A stretch of DNA of 64,000 nucleotides from Mesorhizobium sp. 1M-11 (GCF_001303895.1 NZ_LJSD01000034.1:1-64000); one strand, 5' to 3'; shown: positions 1 to 9,881, numbered from the stretch's first letter. The notes: generated from the sequence alone by a model not told the origin. Numbers and translations: made by a program.

Positions 1-24
1 GCGCGGATCGGCGTTATGGGGTGA

Positions 25-753
25 TCAGGCGCGGTTCTTGAATCGCCAGGATTCGTTTCCGGTCTCGATGATCTCGCAGTGATGGGTGAGCCGGTCGAGC
101 AGCGCCGTCGTCATCTTGGCGTCGCCGAAGACAGCGGGCCATTCGCCGAACGCCAGATTGGTGGTGACGATGATCGAGGTGCGCTCGTAGAGCCTGCTGA
201 TCAGGTGGAAGAGCAACTGCCCGCCGGCTTGCGCGAAGGGCAGATAGCCGAGTTCGTCGAGGACGACGAAGTCCAATCGGGTCAGGTAGTCAGCGATACG
301 GCCCTGCTTGCCACCGCGGTGCTCGGTCTCGAGCCGGTTGACGAGATCAACGACATTGAAGAAGCGACCGCGCGTCCCGTTGCGGATGAGGGATCGGGCA
401 AGGGCAATCGCCAGATGTGACTTGCCGGTTCCGGTGCCGCCGATGAGAACGGCGTTACGCTGGTCGGCGACGAAGGTGCCGTTGGCAAGGTCCCTGACCA
501 GCACCTCGTTGACCGGCGTGCCGTCGAAGTCGAACTCCTCGATGTCCTTGGCGATCGGCAGCTTTGCGACGGTGAGCTGGTATTTGATGGAGCGCGCCTG
601 CTTCTCGGCGATCTCGGCCGACAGCAGATCGCCGACGATCCTCGGCGGCTCGTGCTGGCGCTTGATGCCGGTCGCCATAACCTCGTCATAGGCACTGCGC
701 ATGCCGTAGAGCTTCAACGTTCCCATCAGATCCAGAACCTGCGTGCGTTCCAT
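25..753 (-). CDS. istB: IS21 transposition helper ATPase IstB
   Basis: A 242-residue AAA+ ATPase related to DnaA/DnaC that helps the IstA transposase select and capture target DNA. The Walker A motif GGTGTGKS is at residues 105-112 and Walker B (VVLDE) at about 163-167. The length is normal for the family. The start overlaps the istA stop by one base, which suggests translational coupling. Nothing suggests truncation. Confidence 0.95.
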   Translation of the reverse strand: MERTQVLDLMGTLKLYGMRSAYDEVMATGIKRQHEPPRIVGDLLSAEIAEKQARSIKYQLTVAKLPIAKDIEEFDFDGTPVNEVLVRDLANGTFVADQRNAVLIGGTGTGKSHLAIALARSLIRNGTRGRFFNVVDLVNRLETEHRGGKQGRIADYLTRLDFVVLDELGYLPFAQAGGQLLFHLISRLYERTSIIVTTNLAFGEWPAVFGDAKMTTALLDRLTHHCEIIETGNESWRFKNRA

Positions 754-2294
754 CAGCTTGCCCTCCTGAGGCTGTCGTAGCGGGCACAGTCGGCCTGCGG
801 CTCATGGCGCAGGCGAAGAGCGTCCGGGGTGAGAATGGTGATGGCTGGCGCCGGATCGCGCCGCCGCGCCAGAATGTTGATGATGACAGCTGACGAGCAG
901 ACGTTCTGGTCGAGCGCCTCTTGGCAGGCGGCCTCCACGGCATCGATCCCGTCGGTCAACACCGCAGCCAGGATCGCCACCATCTGGCGATCACCGTCAT
1001 CCGAGGACTTCAGTCGGCGCCGGGTCCGCTCCATCGCCGAGGGCAGAACCCAGTCCTGGAACGGCGCGCCATTGCGCAATGCGCCGGGCTTGCGGGCGAG
1101 CACGGGGACATAGTGCCAGGGATCGTAAATGGTCTCACCGCGCCCGAACGAACGGGCGTGTTCGGCGACGACAACGCCATCCTGCCGGATGACGATCCTG
1201 CTGGCATAGGCCTGGATCTCGACCGGTCGGCCCACGGCAGTCGACAGCACCGAGTATTTGTTGTTGTCGAAGCGCACCGTGCAGGTCTTCGATACCGAGG
1301 CGGGGACCGTGTGGAAGCCGTCGAAGGGGCCGCGATACTCGACAAGTTTGCCGCGCTCCTCCTCGAACACCTCCCAGATCGTGCGCTCCGGCTGATCGAT
1401 ATGACGGTGCGTCTTGGTGTAGGCGATGCATTTGTCGAGCAGCCAGGCGTTGAGTTCCTCATAGGATTTGAAGCGCAGCCGCGGCGTGAAGAAGCGCTCG
1501 CGCACCAGCCCGACCTGGTTCTCGACTTGACCCTTCTCCCAGCCCGACGCCGGCGTGCAGGCGACCGGCTGCACCAGATAATGGCTGCACATCTGCAGGA
1601 AGCGGCGATTGTATTGCCGGTCCTTGCCGACGAATACCGTCTCAACCGCCGTCTTCATGTTGTCGTAGATGCCGCGCGTGCAGGTGCCGCCAAAGAAGGC
1701 GAAGGCCCGGTCGTGCGCGTCGAACACCATCTCCTGCGTCTCGCGCGGATAGGCTCTGACGAACATCATGCGGCTGTGGCAAAGCCGGACATGGGCAACC
1801 TTCACGGTCACAGTCACGCCATTGATGAGGACGATCTCGTGGCTCCAGTCGAACTGGTAGGCTTCACCCGGCGCGAAGAACAACGGCACATAGGCTTCCG
1901 CCGTCGCTGATCCCTGCGCCTTCGCCCAGCTCTTGGCGTATCGGCGAACCGCGTCGTAGCTGCCGTCGTATCCGAGACCGCGGAGCTCCTCAAAGATTCG
2001 GATCAGCGTTAGCCGCTCGCGCCCCGCCTTGCCGTGATTGCCACCTAAAAGCCCGTCGAGCTGATCCTGCCAGGGGCCGATCTTTGGCATCGGCTGATGC
2101 TCACGCTCGTAACGGAACTCCGTCGCGTTCGACCGCAGCACCTTCCGGACAACCTTCCGCGATATCCTCAACTCGCGGCAGATCTCCTTGATCGACTTCC
2201 CCTGGACCAGCGAAAGCCGACGTATCTTCGCAATCGTCTCCACAACCAACATCCAAAACAAATGCCCCCGATGAAACCGAAGGCAGTGTGACAA
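753..2294 (-). CDS. istA: IS21 transposase IstA
   Basis: A 513-residue DDE transposase. A helix-turn-helix lies near residues 27-55 ([19 protein letters not shown]). The catalytic triad is visible as D149 (in FDW), D211 (in YDN) and E258 (in VEN). The first 14 residues come from DNA next to the IS end, so the ATG at 2252 ([10 protein letters not shown]) is a likely alternative start. It works with IstB, encoded immediately downstream, to excise and insert the element. Confidence 0.95.
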   Translation of the reverse strand: MSHCLRFHRGHLFWMLVVETIAKIRRLSLVQGKSIKEICRELRISRKVVRKVLRSNATEFRYEREHQPMPKIGPWQDQLDGLLGGNHGKAGRERLTLIRIFEELRGLGYDGSYDAVRRYAKSWAKAQGSATAEAYVPLFFAPGEAYQFDWSHEIVLINGVTVTVKVAHVRLCHSRMMFVRAYPRETQEMVFDAHDRAFAFFGGTCTRGIYDNMKTAVETVFVGKDRQYNRRFLQMCSHYLVQPVACTPASGWEKGQVENQVGLVRERFFTPRLRFKSYEELNAWLLDKCIAYTKTHRHIDQPERTIWEVFEEERGKLVEYRGPFDGFHTVPASVSKTCTVRFDNNKYSVLSTAVGRPVEIQAYASRIVIRQDGVVVAEHARSFGRGETIYDPWHYVPVLARKPGALRNGAPFQDWVLPSAMERTRRRLKSSDDGDRQMVAILAAVLTDGIDAVEAACQEALDQNVCSSAVIINILARRRDPAPAITILTPDALRLRHEPQADCARYDSLRRAS

Positions 2295-2306
2295 CCCTGC
2301 GTTACA

Positions 2307-2360
2307 GGGGTCCTTTTTGGACGCCGGTCACCCCTGAAACGGGGTCCTTATTCCACGCCG
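2307..2360. repeat. IS21 subterminal direct repeats
   Basis: Two 20-bp direct repeats at 2307-2326 and 2341-2360 begin with GGGGTCCTT, end with ACGCCG and match at 17 of 20 positions. IS21-family ends carry such multiple repeats as transposase binding sites (family knowledge). They lie just upstream of istA, so they probably also overlap its promoter. Confidence 0.75.
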
Positions 2361-2403
2361 AAACACAGCGATAACAAAAATCTCGTTGAAAGGACGTTCG
2401 GCC

Positions 2404-2544
2404 ATGGCCAGGGGACAAAAACGCAGCAATCGCGAACACCGGAAACCGAAACAGGCAAAAGCGGCGCCAAAAATTGATAGCCCGCTCGGAAACCAAGCCA
2501 GGTTTGCGGCAACCGTGATCATACCCCCGGAGGGGAAGAACTGA
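2404..2544 (+). CDS. Small basic hypothetical protein (46 aa)
   Basis: Begins [19 protein letters not shown] and ends IIPPEGKN. The N-terminal half is very rich in Lys/Arg/Gln, as expected of a nucleic-acid or ribosome-associated peptide. A GAAAGGA ribosome-binding sequence lies about 10 bases upstream of the ATG. Similar short basic proteins are, from memory, common in rhizobial genomes, but no function is known to me. It lies between the IS21 end and rpsU in the same orientation and may be co-transcribed with rpsU. Confidence 0.6.
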   Translation: MARGQKRSNREHRKPKQAKAAPKIDSPLGNQARFAATVIIPPEGKN

Positions 2545-2630
2545 CCAGGCGCAATCCCGCCGGAGTCGATACGGGCCCGTTTGCCGATGGGCCGAAAGCC
2601 CGTCTCCTGGCGGGCCATCAAGGAGATGCA

Positions 2631-2888
2631 ATGCAGGTTCTCGTACGAGACAACAACATCGACCAGGCGCTGCGGGTCTTGAAGAAAAAAATGCAGCGCG
2701 AAGGGCTCTTTCGCGAAATGAAGGCCCGCAGAGCTTACGAGAAACCCTCTGAGAAACGTGTCAGGTTGCGAGCCGAGGCCGTGAGGCGGGCGCATAAGCT
2801 GGCTAAAAAGCGCGCGCAGAGGGAGGGCTTGTTACCTAAGCCAGCAGGGAAAGCTCCGCCAGCGGGGAGACCACAAGGCCGTGCGTAG
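2631..2888 (+). CDS. rpsU: 30S ribosomal protein S21
   Basis: An 85-residue protein with the S21 signature: [20 protein letters not shown] at the N-terminus, [16 protein letters not shown] in the middle and a basic tail. S21 sits near the anti-Shine-Dalgarno region of 16S rRNA and aids initiation. The start is supported by AAGGAG about 8 bases upstream. Rhizobia usually have more than one rpsU copy. This one, in an accessory region beside an IS and a toxin-antitoxin pair, is probably a paralogue rather than the only copy (inference). Confidence 0.95.
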   Translation: MQVLVRDNNIDQALRVLKKKMQREGLFREMKARRAYEKPSEKRVRLRAEAVRRAHKLAKKRAQREGLLPKPAGKAPPAGRPQGRA

Positions 2889-3137
2889 CCCTCGCGAGCT
2901 TTTTATCGGATGATCATCACGAGGCTCGCCGGACGAGACGGTCACGCTCAAGATGTGACACTCGTTCCCGAAATGCCGCAGAAGCTTCGAGATCCAGTCC
3001 AGGACTGTCCTGGGTTCCGAACGACAACACCTGAGCCGATTGCTGAACGGCCGCTTGCCGCGGAATCCGGCCGAAACCTGTCAGTCCGCTTTCGGCCCCA
3101 TTCCGGACATGGCTGCGAGCGGCCCGTCGTTCCTCCA

Positions 3138-4391
3138 CTATCTACCGCATGTGCCGAGCATTGGGCTCATCGCTTTCACATGCTCATCGATCCGCTCGAG
3201 CACCTTCTCGGGAAGGACGGCCCGTTCCGGAAGATTCCACCAATGCTCGTTGACGCGCTCGACGACCTTGATCACCGTCTTCAACACGGCTGGCTCCGGC
3301 AAGCGCGCGCGGTTTGCGAACGTCTTCCATCGCGGCGCAGCGAGCGCCTTGAAGGAACGTTCGCCGCCGAGGGAGAGGGCCATCGTGTCGGCGGGAATAT
3401 AGGGCACAGTCGATAGAACGTCATAGACCGGCGCAAGCTCTGGCTTGTCACCATTTCCTCGGTAGATCAGGGACCAGTTTTTGAGGTGCATATCGCCATT
3501 GCCGGTGATGACCGTCAACGCCAGGCGGCTTACGAATTCGAGCGCCGCGATCGGCGATACGGCTGCGCTCAATGCGGAAGCAATGTCATGATACGCAGCG
3601 CCTTCGTATTTGCGCGCGGGATAGATGCCGAAAACCTGCGCGAAATCCTCGATATGGATGCGCTCGCCACCCGCACGGCGGTCGAAGCGTTTGACGAGCA
3701 GAACTTTGCCGTCCGAAAGGGTGTCGAATTCCTCGGGAATTCCCTCGAAATCGGACTTCTCGACAAGCTCACGCTCAGGCACGTCCATGCCGATTGCTTC
3801 CGCCAGCGCCAGGTTGGCGAACTCGTTTTCCGAAACACCGGGAAATGCGGTCGACGGGAACTTGGCGATGTACTGGCCCTGCTCGTCGCCCATCGGCAAG
3901 GTCAACCCACCCCCCTTGCCGGTGTTCTTCATCACCGAGAGTTTCATCTGTACGCCTGCGAGTGAGAAACGGGCTTTTGGCCTTTCCTTTGATGCATCCT
4001 CGCCAACCGCCACCGTGCCATCGCTTGGCAGGACACGGACAGCACCGGGAAGGTCTGCGCCGAGCGCAGCCAGTAGATCAAAATCGTTTCCTGCGCGCAC
4101 ATTGCCGGCGTGATGCTTTTCCATCGCTTCGCGTAGTTTGTCTTCGGGAAGGAGGTTGGCGAAGAACGCTGGCAGCACGCCGGCGAGAGGCTTTGGATCC
4201 TTCCGTAACCCTCCGGTCGCCGCTCGGAAAGAAAGGCTGAGGACTGGAAAACCGCCGGTCGCGCGGTAGGCTTCCTCGAAGTTGAAGGCGTTGAAATCGC
4301 CAGGCGTCCTAACGATCGTTCCGACTTTTACGTCCTTCAACAGCACGTCGAGCGAGGAGATGGACTTCGGTCCCTTAAGCATCTGGGCCAT
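3138..4391 (-). CDS. hipA: HipA-family serine/threonine kinase toxin
   Basis: A 417-residue HipA-type toxin kinase when started at the ATG at 4391 (MAQMLKGPKS), which overlaps the end of hipB by 17 bases. The frame stays open further upstream but that would bury it in hipB. Visible parts: an N-terminal HipA couple domain, a Gly-rich loop region near RFSLAGVQMKLSV (141-153), a candidate ATP-binding lysine in YIAKFPS, the catalytic loop NGDMHLKNW with D300, and the metal-binding YDVL at 323-326. All kinase residues seem intact. HipA homologues phosphorylate aminoacyl-tRNA synthetases and induce dormancy; the target here is unknown. Confidence 0.93.
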   Translation of the reverse strand: MAQMLKGPKSISSLDVLLKDVKVGTIVRTPGDFNAFNFEEAYRATGGFPVLSLSFRAATGGLRKDPKPLAGVLPAFFANLLPEDKLREAMEKHHAGNVRAGNDFDLLAALGADLPGAVRVLPSDGTVAVGEDASKERPKARFSLAGVQMKLSVMKNTGKGGGLTLPMGDEQGQYIAKFPSTAFPGVSENEFANLALAEAIGMDVPERELVEKSDFEGIPEEFDTLSDGKVLLVKRFDRRAGGERIHIEDFAQVFGIYPARKYEGAAYHDIASALSAAVSPIAALEFVSRLALTVITGNGDMHLKNWSLIYRGNGDKPELAPVYDVLSTVPYIPADTMALSLGGERSFKALAAPRWKTFANRARLPEPAVLKTVIKVVERVNEHWWNLPERAVLPEKVLERIDEHVKAMSPMLGTCGR

Positions 4392-4692
4392 GACTGTCCT
4401 CCTCGGCTTGAGAGACAAAGGCCGGCAGATCGTTATCATCATGTGGTCGCAGTAAGGAGTTGACTGCTGGAACCATGGCTTGTGGTATCAGCATCATCTC
4501 CAGGCCCAAAGCGCGGGCAACATTCACCAGGGTGGTCGCTCGCGCAGCTGCTACACCGGTTTCGATGTCGCGATAGCGCGGGCGCGATATGCCGGCCATG
4601 TCGGCGACCTGTTCCTGCGTCAGCGAGGCAGCAAGCCGCGCCCGCTTCAGCAGGTCGCCTATTTCGAGCAGTCCAGCTGACTCTGAGGGCAT
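4375..4692 (-). CDS. hipB: HipB-type antitoxin, XRE-family repressor
   Basis: A 105-residue protein with an N-terminal XRE helix-turn-helix: KRARLAASLTQEQVADMAGI, then SRPRYRDIETG. The short acidic C-terminus (DDNDLPAFVSQAEED) resembles the flexible tail of antitoxins. It lies directly upstream of hipA and overlaps it, the usual antitoxin-first order. HipB proteins bind palindromes in their own promoter and neutralise HipA. The two palindromes upstream at 4723-4791 fit autoregulation. Confidence 0.92.
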   Translation of the reverse strand: MPSESAGLLEIGDLLKRARLAASLTQEQVADMAGISRPRYRDIETGVAAARATTLVNVARALGLEMMLIPQAMVPAVNSLLRPHDDNDLPAFVSQAEEDSHGPDA

Positions 4693-4722
4693 GGTGATAC
4701 CTATACGTTTCTCATTGAAGCA

Positions 4723-4791
4723 AAATGATACGAATGGATATCATTTCCTCCTAATTCTGTCAAAAGAGGTATGATCTGTTTGAAGATCATA
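4723..4791 (-). promoter_or_regulatory. hipBA promoter with two perfect palindromes
   Basis: Palindrome 1 (4723-4746) has arms AAATGATA and TATCATTT around 8 bases. Palindrome 2 (4770-4791) has arms TATGATCT and AGATCATA around 6 bases. On the minus strand TTGACA (4758-4763) is followed after 17 bases by TATCCA (4735-4740), so the -10 lies inside palindrome 1 and the -35 lies between the palindromes. This arrangement predicts repression by HipB or the HipBA complex. The locus is AT-rich compared with its neighbours. Confidence 0.7.
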
Positions 4792-4792
4792 G

Positions 4793-5003
4793 TTGTGACA
4801 ATTGATATGTTTGCAGCTCATAGCGAGCGCTGTTTTACCTATGCCGCTTCCCACGCCTGATTCAGAATCCGCGCGGCAAGTGCCGCTTTGTCCTGCGGCA
4901 GGAAGCGGCTAGCACGTGTTTGCGATCCCGGCATCGAAGCCCGCGCTTCAGCTTCCGTTCGATCGCTGGCGCGTCACGGCCGGAGCCAGCGGGCTCGCGT
5001 CCC
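4793..5003. other. Gap between hipBA control region and sulfatase remnant
   Basis: No complete gene is seen. On the minus strand a short open stretch ending at about 4850 reads RFLPQDKAALAARILNQAWE and could be the tail of a lost protein, but it has no start or recognisable family. Together with the sulfatase/MFS scar this looks like rearranged DNA. Confidence 0.35.
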
Positions 5004-6398
5004 CTAAAGCAACTGGTGTTCCAGCTTCTCAAGCAGCATTGCCAGCCGGTCTGCCTCGGCCTGCACAGCATCCCGGTCGCCGATATCGGCACGCGCGGTC
5101 GGCGGCGTCGCGGCGAGCTCGATGAGGTTCGTCGTCTCGTTGGGGTCGTGGCGCAGGTCGTACAGTTCCCATTCCTGGGCGGCCTGTCCCGAAGGGTCGA
5201 AATAGCGGGCGAGCTTGTAGCGTGCCGTGCGCACGCAGCGTATGTGGTTGGGTTGCCGCACGGCACCGGGCGTCATTTCCACCGGGCCCTTGCCCAGTAT
5301 GCCTTCGCGCACGGCGTCGACGGTCTGCGCATAGATGACGAAGTCCTGCTCGGCCTTGCGCTGATGCGGGCCCAGCGTCGCGGGCAGCGGCGCGGTGATC
5401 TCGTCGTCGGTGATGAACAGCACGCCTTCGCGTGGCTCCCCGTCTGGGCCGATCACCGTGTCGTTCGGCCATTCCCCCTTGATGAGCGGGGTCAGGTCTA
5501 TGCCCGGCAGCGGCGGCACCGGGCGCCTTTGCGCAAGCCGGCTATGGATGGCGTGCCGCTCGGCCGCGTCGACGCCGGCAAGGCCGAGCACGGTGGGCAG
5601 GATGTCGATATGGCTGGTCACGGCGTCGACCTGGCGGCTGTCCTGCGCGGCAAGCCGCGGGTCGCGGATCACCACCGGCACATGCAGCGCCTCGGCATAG
5701 ACCGAGTGCCACTTCTCCATCATCATGCCGTGCGCGCCGGCATATTCGCCGTGGTCGGCCAGGAAGATCACCACCGTGTTGTCGGCCTGGCCGGTTTCCT
5801 CCAGCGTCTTCAGCACGGCCTCGATATGGGTGTCCACCACGGCATGCAGCCAGCCATAGAGCTGCAGGAACAGCCGGCAGTTCAGGTCCGGATCGTCGCT
5901 CAGCTGGAACGGAATGCAGCTTTGCAGTGCGGTCTTCACCGCAAGCGCCGCCACCTCTTCCGCATCGCCTCCGGCTCTTTGGGCGAGGCTCAAGCATGTC
6001 TTGGCGGCAAGCGCCAGCCCCATCTTGTAGGCATATTCGCGCTGGCAGCTCGGCTTGCCCGCCAGCGTCTCGTTCTGGGTCGGCGCGCCTAAAGCGCAAT
6101 CCTGCGGGAAGCCGAGCGGGTTGAGCGGCAGCCGCGCCGTGCCGCCGACGGGCGCGGGCGTCCCGTCGCCGCAAGCCGGTATCGTCACCGGGCCGAAGAT
6201 CGACTGCGTCGTCGGCTGGATGGTGGTGCCGCCCGGCAGCTCCACCGGCTGCGCTGCCGCGCCGGCCGGATAGGTGGCGATGTCATGCGGGTTGGCGAAG
6301 GAGACCACGGCAAGCCACGGCTTGTCGTCCGCCGGGTCGGGCCGCGTGCCGCCCGGATCGCGTTCCACGTCCAGCGCGTAGCGGCGGGTGCAGCCTCA
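5004..6398 (-). pseudogene. 5'-truncated sulfatase (alkaline-phosphatase superfamily)
   Basis: The C-terminal part of a sulfatase, about 460 residues. It begins inside conserved sequence (LAVVSFANPHD) and includes the metal-site region VIFLADHGEYAGAHG and a typical C-terminal ECLYDLRHDPNE-like stretch (WELYDLRHDPNETTN). The N-terminal third, which should carry the C/S-x-P-x-R formylglycine site, is missing. In the same frame the coding sense continues to about 6395 and then meets a TGA. From about 6399 the DNA is an MFS gene on the other strand. Without the active-site motif it cannot be a working sulfatase. Confidence 0.8.
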
Positions 6399-7548
6399 GC
6401 ACGCTCCTGGCTTGGGGTAGCCTCCATTGCAATGGGGGTTTTCGTCGTGGTGACGGCCGAGCAGCTGCCGATCGGTCTGTTGACGGGCGTGAGCCGGGAT
6501 ATCGGTATCTCGGAAGGACAAGCCGGCCTCATGGTGACCCTGCCAGGCTTCATCGCAGCCGTCGCGGCGCCGCTGGTTCCCATGGCCATCGGTGGACTTG
6601 ACAGGCGGCTGGCACTGCTTGGCTTGATGGGACTCATGGGCGGTGCCAGCATTCTTTCGGCCGTTGCTCCGAGCTTCGTCACGCTGCTTGCGTCACGATT
6701 TCTCGTCGGATTGAGCATTGGCGGTTTCTGGGCGATTGCTGGCGGGCTAGCGCCTCGTCTTGTGCCCGCCGCATCCGTGCGGCGTGCGACCTCGCTTATT
6801 TTTGGTGGCGTTTGCCGCTGCGTCTGTTCTCGGTATTCCGATTGGTACCTTGATCGGGGAATATGCGGGCTGGCGCAGCGCGTTCATGGCCCTGGCGGCA
6901 AGCAGTGCTCTCGTCGTCGGATTGCTGGTCGCGATCCCACGGCTTCGGCCGGAGCGGGCTATCGGCGTAACGGTCCTTGCAACCCAGCTTCGGAGCGGAG
7001 CGGTAACTTCGGGATTGCTTGTCACGTTGCTGCTGGTTGCAGCGCAATTTGCTACTTACACTTACATCAGCCCAACTGCCCAATCCCTGATGGGAATCGA
7101 AAGCATGTTCGTCGGACCGCTCCTGCTTGGCTACGGCATTGCCGGCATCGTCGGCAACTTCACGATCGGTATGCGGGGCTCTTCCAATGTTGCAACAACC
7201 ATGGTGCTCATCAGCCTTGCGCTTGCCGTTCTGATGATTGCGATAGCGACAATCGCCCAGCACCAAATCGCGGCTGTCCTGTTTGTTCTGGGTTGGGGAT
7301 TTGCTTATGGTGGTGTGTCAGTCAGTCTCCAGACATGGATGCTACGGGCCGCGCCTGAAGCGGCGGAAGCTGCGACTTCACTCTGGGTCTGCGTATTCAA
7401 TTTCTCCATTGCACTCGGTGCCTTGATCGGAGGTGCTGCGGTCGATCACATCAGCCTTGCGTCGGTCCATTTTGTCGGAGCGGGTCTGTTCATGTTGGCC
7501 GCGACGGTGGCTGCCTTGTCTCGTCATGTGCTGCGACCACGTGGTTGA
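6399..7548 (+). pseudogene. MFS transporter, 5'-truncated and frameshifted
   Basis: Sugar-efflux/drug-exporter type MFS. The first part, in one frame, reads SWLGVASIAMGVFVVVTAEQ through ATSLIFGGV. The rest, in another frame, reads AAASVLGIPIGTLIGEYAGW to the stop at 7548. One surplus T in TTT at 6811-6813 explains the shift: with TT the protein reads through as FGGVAAASVLG. The start codon and first residues are lost at the junction with the sulfatase remnant near 6396. The predicted transmembrane helices otherwise look complete. Non-functional as sequenced. Confidence 0.8.
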
Positions 7549-8099
7549 ACTTCAAGCTGCCTGATGAGTCTCGGGTTGTAGTGCATATGCACTGGGTTTC
7601 TGGCTGTTCGCCGAAAAATGTCGCCTTGTTGTTTATCCCGGCTTCGAGCTTCTCGACATCTCCGTGCCAGCTTCTGTCGTCACCAGTGTCAACCACTGCC
7701 TGGGGTTGAGCGAAACCGCTATTCTACGCCATCGACCTCGTATCGGTCGAGGGCGGGTCTTTGATGAGCAGCAGTGGGGTGATGTGGAGACGCGAAGCCT
7801 GGAAGAGCGGACTCGCGAGGCGGCCAACACGCTGCTTGTCACCGGTGCCAAGCGCGAACATCTGTTGCCTGATGCTCGCTGCGCAGCAAGGCGTCCGAAG
7901 CTGGTGGGCAAGGCGCGACGGTTCGGTTCCGTCTGCTCCGGAGGGACACTTCTTGCAAGCTTCGAGCCGCTCAACGGGCGTCGCGTCGCGACGCACCGTG
8001 ATGTCTGCGCGCCGCTTGCCGCCGCCTTTGCATTCGTCGCCCTTGCCCCAGGGCTCTTTCGCGAGATGCAGTCGAAGTTTTAACCAGGAGGGTTAAGCA
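7549..8099. other. 551-bp stretch without a convincing gene
   Basis: Open frames occur on both strands (for example plus 7664-8083), but their Arg/Ser-rich composition is typical of GC-rich noncoding frames and no domain is recognisable. The plus-strand frame ending TAA at 8081-8083 stops four bases before the Shine-Dalgarno of the immunity gene. It could therefore be the wreck of a toxin gene once coupled to it. That is speculative. Confidence 0.4.
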
Positions 8100-8645
8100 A
8101 TGCCAATGACGATCCACAAGTTCGCTGTTCTCGAAGATCAAGAATGGATTTTTCCTGTCGATGACGACGATTTCGAAACCTTCTTTGCGATGGACGGACG
8201 TATCATCCAGGATTGGGCTCCCCCGGCCATGAGATTAGTGGAAACAGATGAAGGAGCGGACCAACCGAGCTATTCCGATTTTCCCTGGCTGGGCGAGCAC
8301 GCGCCGATCCTGAAAAAGCCTGCTATGGAAGCTCTATTGCCGGTGCTGACCCAATACGGGCAACTTCTGCCGCTGAAGGGCGAAAGCGTATGGCTGCTCA
8401 ACGTCACTACCGTGCTTGATGCCCTCGACAAGGAGAAATCTCGCATCGTCTATTTCGACGACGGCGACATCCTCGATATCGAGCGGCATGTATTCAAAAT
8501 GGACATCATCGGAACCACCGAGATCTTCAAACTGCCGCGGCGGTCCTCAGCCGTCTACGTCACCGGCAGCTTCGTCGACAAAGTTCGGAGTGCCGGCCTT
8601 CGCGGTGTCGCGTTTGCCCCCGTCTGGACGAGTGAAGACGGGTAA
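8100..8645 (+). CDS. Imm11-like (DUF1629) immunity protein, orphan
   Basis: A 181-residue acidic cytosolic protein with no signal peptide or membrane segment. The pattern PLKGESVWLLNVTTVLDALD, then IVYFDDGDI, then TEIFKLPRRSSAVYVTGSF and a terminal GLRGVAFAPVW matches my recollection of the DUF1629/imm11 family, found next to polymorphic toxins. AGGAGG at 8087-8092 strongly supports the start. No intact toxin gene lies beside it. Family membership is by pattern only and the partner toxin is unknown. Confidence 0.65.
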   Translation: MPMTIHKFAVLEDQEWIFPVDDDDFETFFAMDGRIIQDWAPPAMRLVETDEGADQPSYSDFPWLGEHAPILKKPAMEALLPVLTQYGQLLPLKGESVWLLNVTTVLDALDKEKSRIVYFDDGDILDIERHVFKMDIIGTTEIFKLPRRSSAVYVTGSFVDKVRSAGLRGVAFAPVWTSEDG

Positions 8646-8855
8646 ACCGCTGCGATTATCTCTCCTTCTGAGGAGGGCGTGTCAGGATCTGACTTCCGCG
8701 TCGCGAAGCCGCATAGGTTTACGCGCTCGCGCAAGCCTAGTGATCATGGCCTTCCATCACGACAGCAACCGTCTAGACACGACCGCGCCCGCTCAGCTTC
8801 GGCGGCGGGTTCCATCCCATGCCCTGGCGCTCTTCACGGCAACCGGCGAAGGCGA

Positions 8856-9881
8856 TCATAGGTTGAGATCGCCGCTTGCTCGCCGGGCCCTGGTCACGTC
8901 CATCCACCAGCGGTTTACAACTTCCGGGCTGGTCAATTGGGTCTGTGTCGATGCCTCGAACTGTAGCTTGCGATATTGACTCGCGGTCGTGCCGAACTGC
9001 AGGCGAAAGGCCCGGCTGAAATGGGCTTCGCTGTTGAAACCGAGATCTGAGGCAATTCGTGATAGTTTGCGTGTTTCGAGGGGATCACTCAAGGCTGCTC
9101 GCACAGCGACGAGCCGGCGCTCCTGAACGTAACGCATGATACCGCCGCGCGGAGCAAAGACCCGATAGAGTGTTGCTCGCGAGATGCCAAGCTTCTCCGC
9201 CAGGAAATCCGGGGAGAGCTTGCCGACCGCGAGATTGTCGCGGATTGCAGCCTCGGCCAAGGACAGCAGGTCGCCCTCGGCATGTCGCGAATTTCCGGCC
9301 TCAGAGTCTTCCTGAAGCAACAGCCGCCTGAGGAACTGCGCCGCGTTCGAGACGGTGCCCGCAACCTCGTGTGGCGAAATCTGGGAACTGCGTTCCTGCA
9401 GCGAGCGCATATAGGCGGTGAGAAGTTCGTTGCGTCGCGGATCGAGGCGCGGCTTCAGCGTACCCGGCGATATCGAGCCAAGAACGCGTCGGGGCACAAT
9501 GAGGGTCAAGGTATTGGATGCGAACGCGCGGGTCCGTACCTCATGTGCCAAGTCGATCACCGCTACTTTCCCAGGTCCGATAGAGGTTTGCTCGCCGGAG
9601 ATCATTCCGTTGAAACCACCGCTCATATAGAGATGCAGCAAGATGTGATCCGGCGTCGACGCGATGCGGTGCGCATCTCGGACAAATGCTTGCGCAGCGA
9701 ACGACACTTTCGCGATGACCATATCGCCAAGAATCGCGCCATTCGCCGATCCCGTGGGCAAGCTTTTGCTGCGTGTCCACGGTCTCGGCTCGAACAGGGG
9801 AGACAGCACTGCGCTCCAGGTCGCGAAGGCCTTTTCGTCATCGAGGCCGGTGGTCACATAATAGAGCCTGGGTATGGTCAT
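8856..9881 (-). CDS. AraC-family transcriptional regulator
   Basis: A 341-residue regulator if started at the ATG at 9881 (MTIPRLYYVT); the frame is open upstream but without protein-like sequence. The N-terminal two thirds resemble the AraC ligand-binding-like domain of NahR/XylS-type proteins. The C-terminal AraC DNA-binding domain has two HTH units: KLSPDFLAEKLGISRATLYR, then LSRIASDLGFNSEAHFSRAF and RLQFGTTASQYR. It is divergent from the autotransporter gene, so it may regulate that gene (inference from position). Confidence 0.85.
   Translation of the reverse strand: MTIPRLYYVTTGLDDEKAFATWSAVLSPLFEPRPWTRSKSLPTGSANGAILGDMVIAKVSFAAQAFVRDAHRIASTPDHILLHLYMSGGFNGMISGEQTSIGPGKVAVIDLAHEVRTRAFASNTLTLIVPRRVLGSISPGTLKPRLDPRRNELLTAYMRSLQERSSQISPHEVAGTVSNAAQFLRRLLLQEDSEAGNSRHAEGDLLSLAEAAIRDNLAVGKLSPDFLAEKLGISRATLYRVFAPRGGIMRYVQERRLVAVRAALSDPLETRKLSRIASDLGFNSEAHFSRAFRLQFGTTASQYRKLQFEASTQTQLTSPEVVNRWWMDVTRARRASGDLNL

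Larger units (their letters stand above)
1..2366 (-). mobile_element. IS21-family insertion sequence, left end cut by window
   Basis: An istA-istB pair on the minus strand with the one-base gene overlap typical of IS21 elements. The istA-proximal end is marked by two near-identical 20-bp repeats (2307-2326 and 2341-2360) and a plausible terminal CA at 2365-2366. The istB-proximal end is outside the window, so target duplication cannot be checked. Both genes are full length, so the element may be active (inference). Confidence 0.85.

Noticed and set aside
2910..3416. Plus-strand frame after rpsU
   Set aside because: Mostly antisense to the hipA end; no start signal and no protein-like pattern.
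4920..6092. 390-codon plus-strand frame
   Set aside because: Antisense to the sulfatase remnant, whose sequence is clearly family-like; no ribosome-binding site or motif.
7664..8083. 139-codon frame before the immunity gene as a toxin
   Set aside because: No toxin domain, catalytic motif or start signal is visible; kept only as a possible wreck in the gap description.
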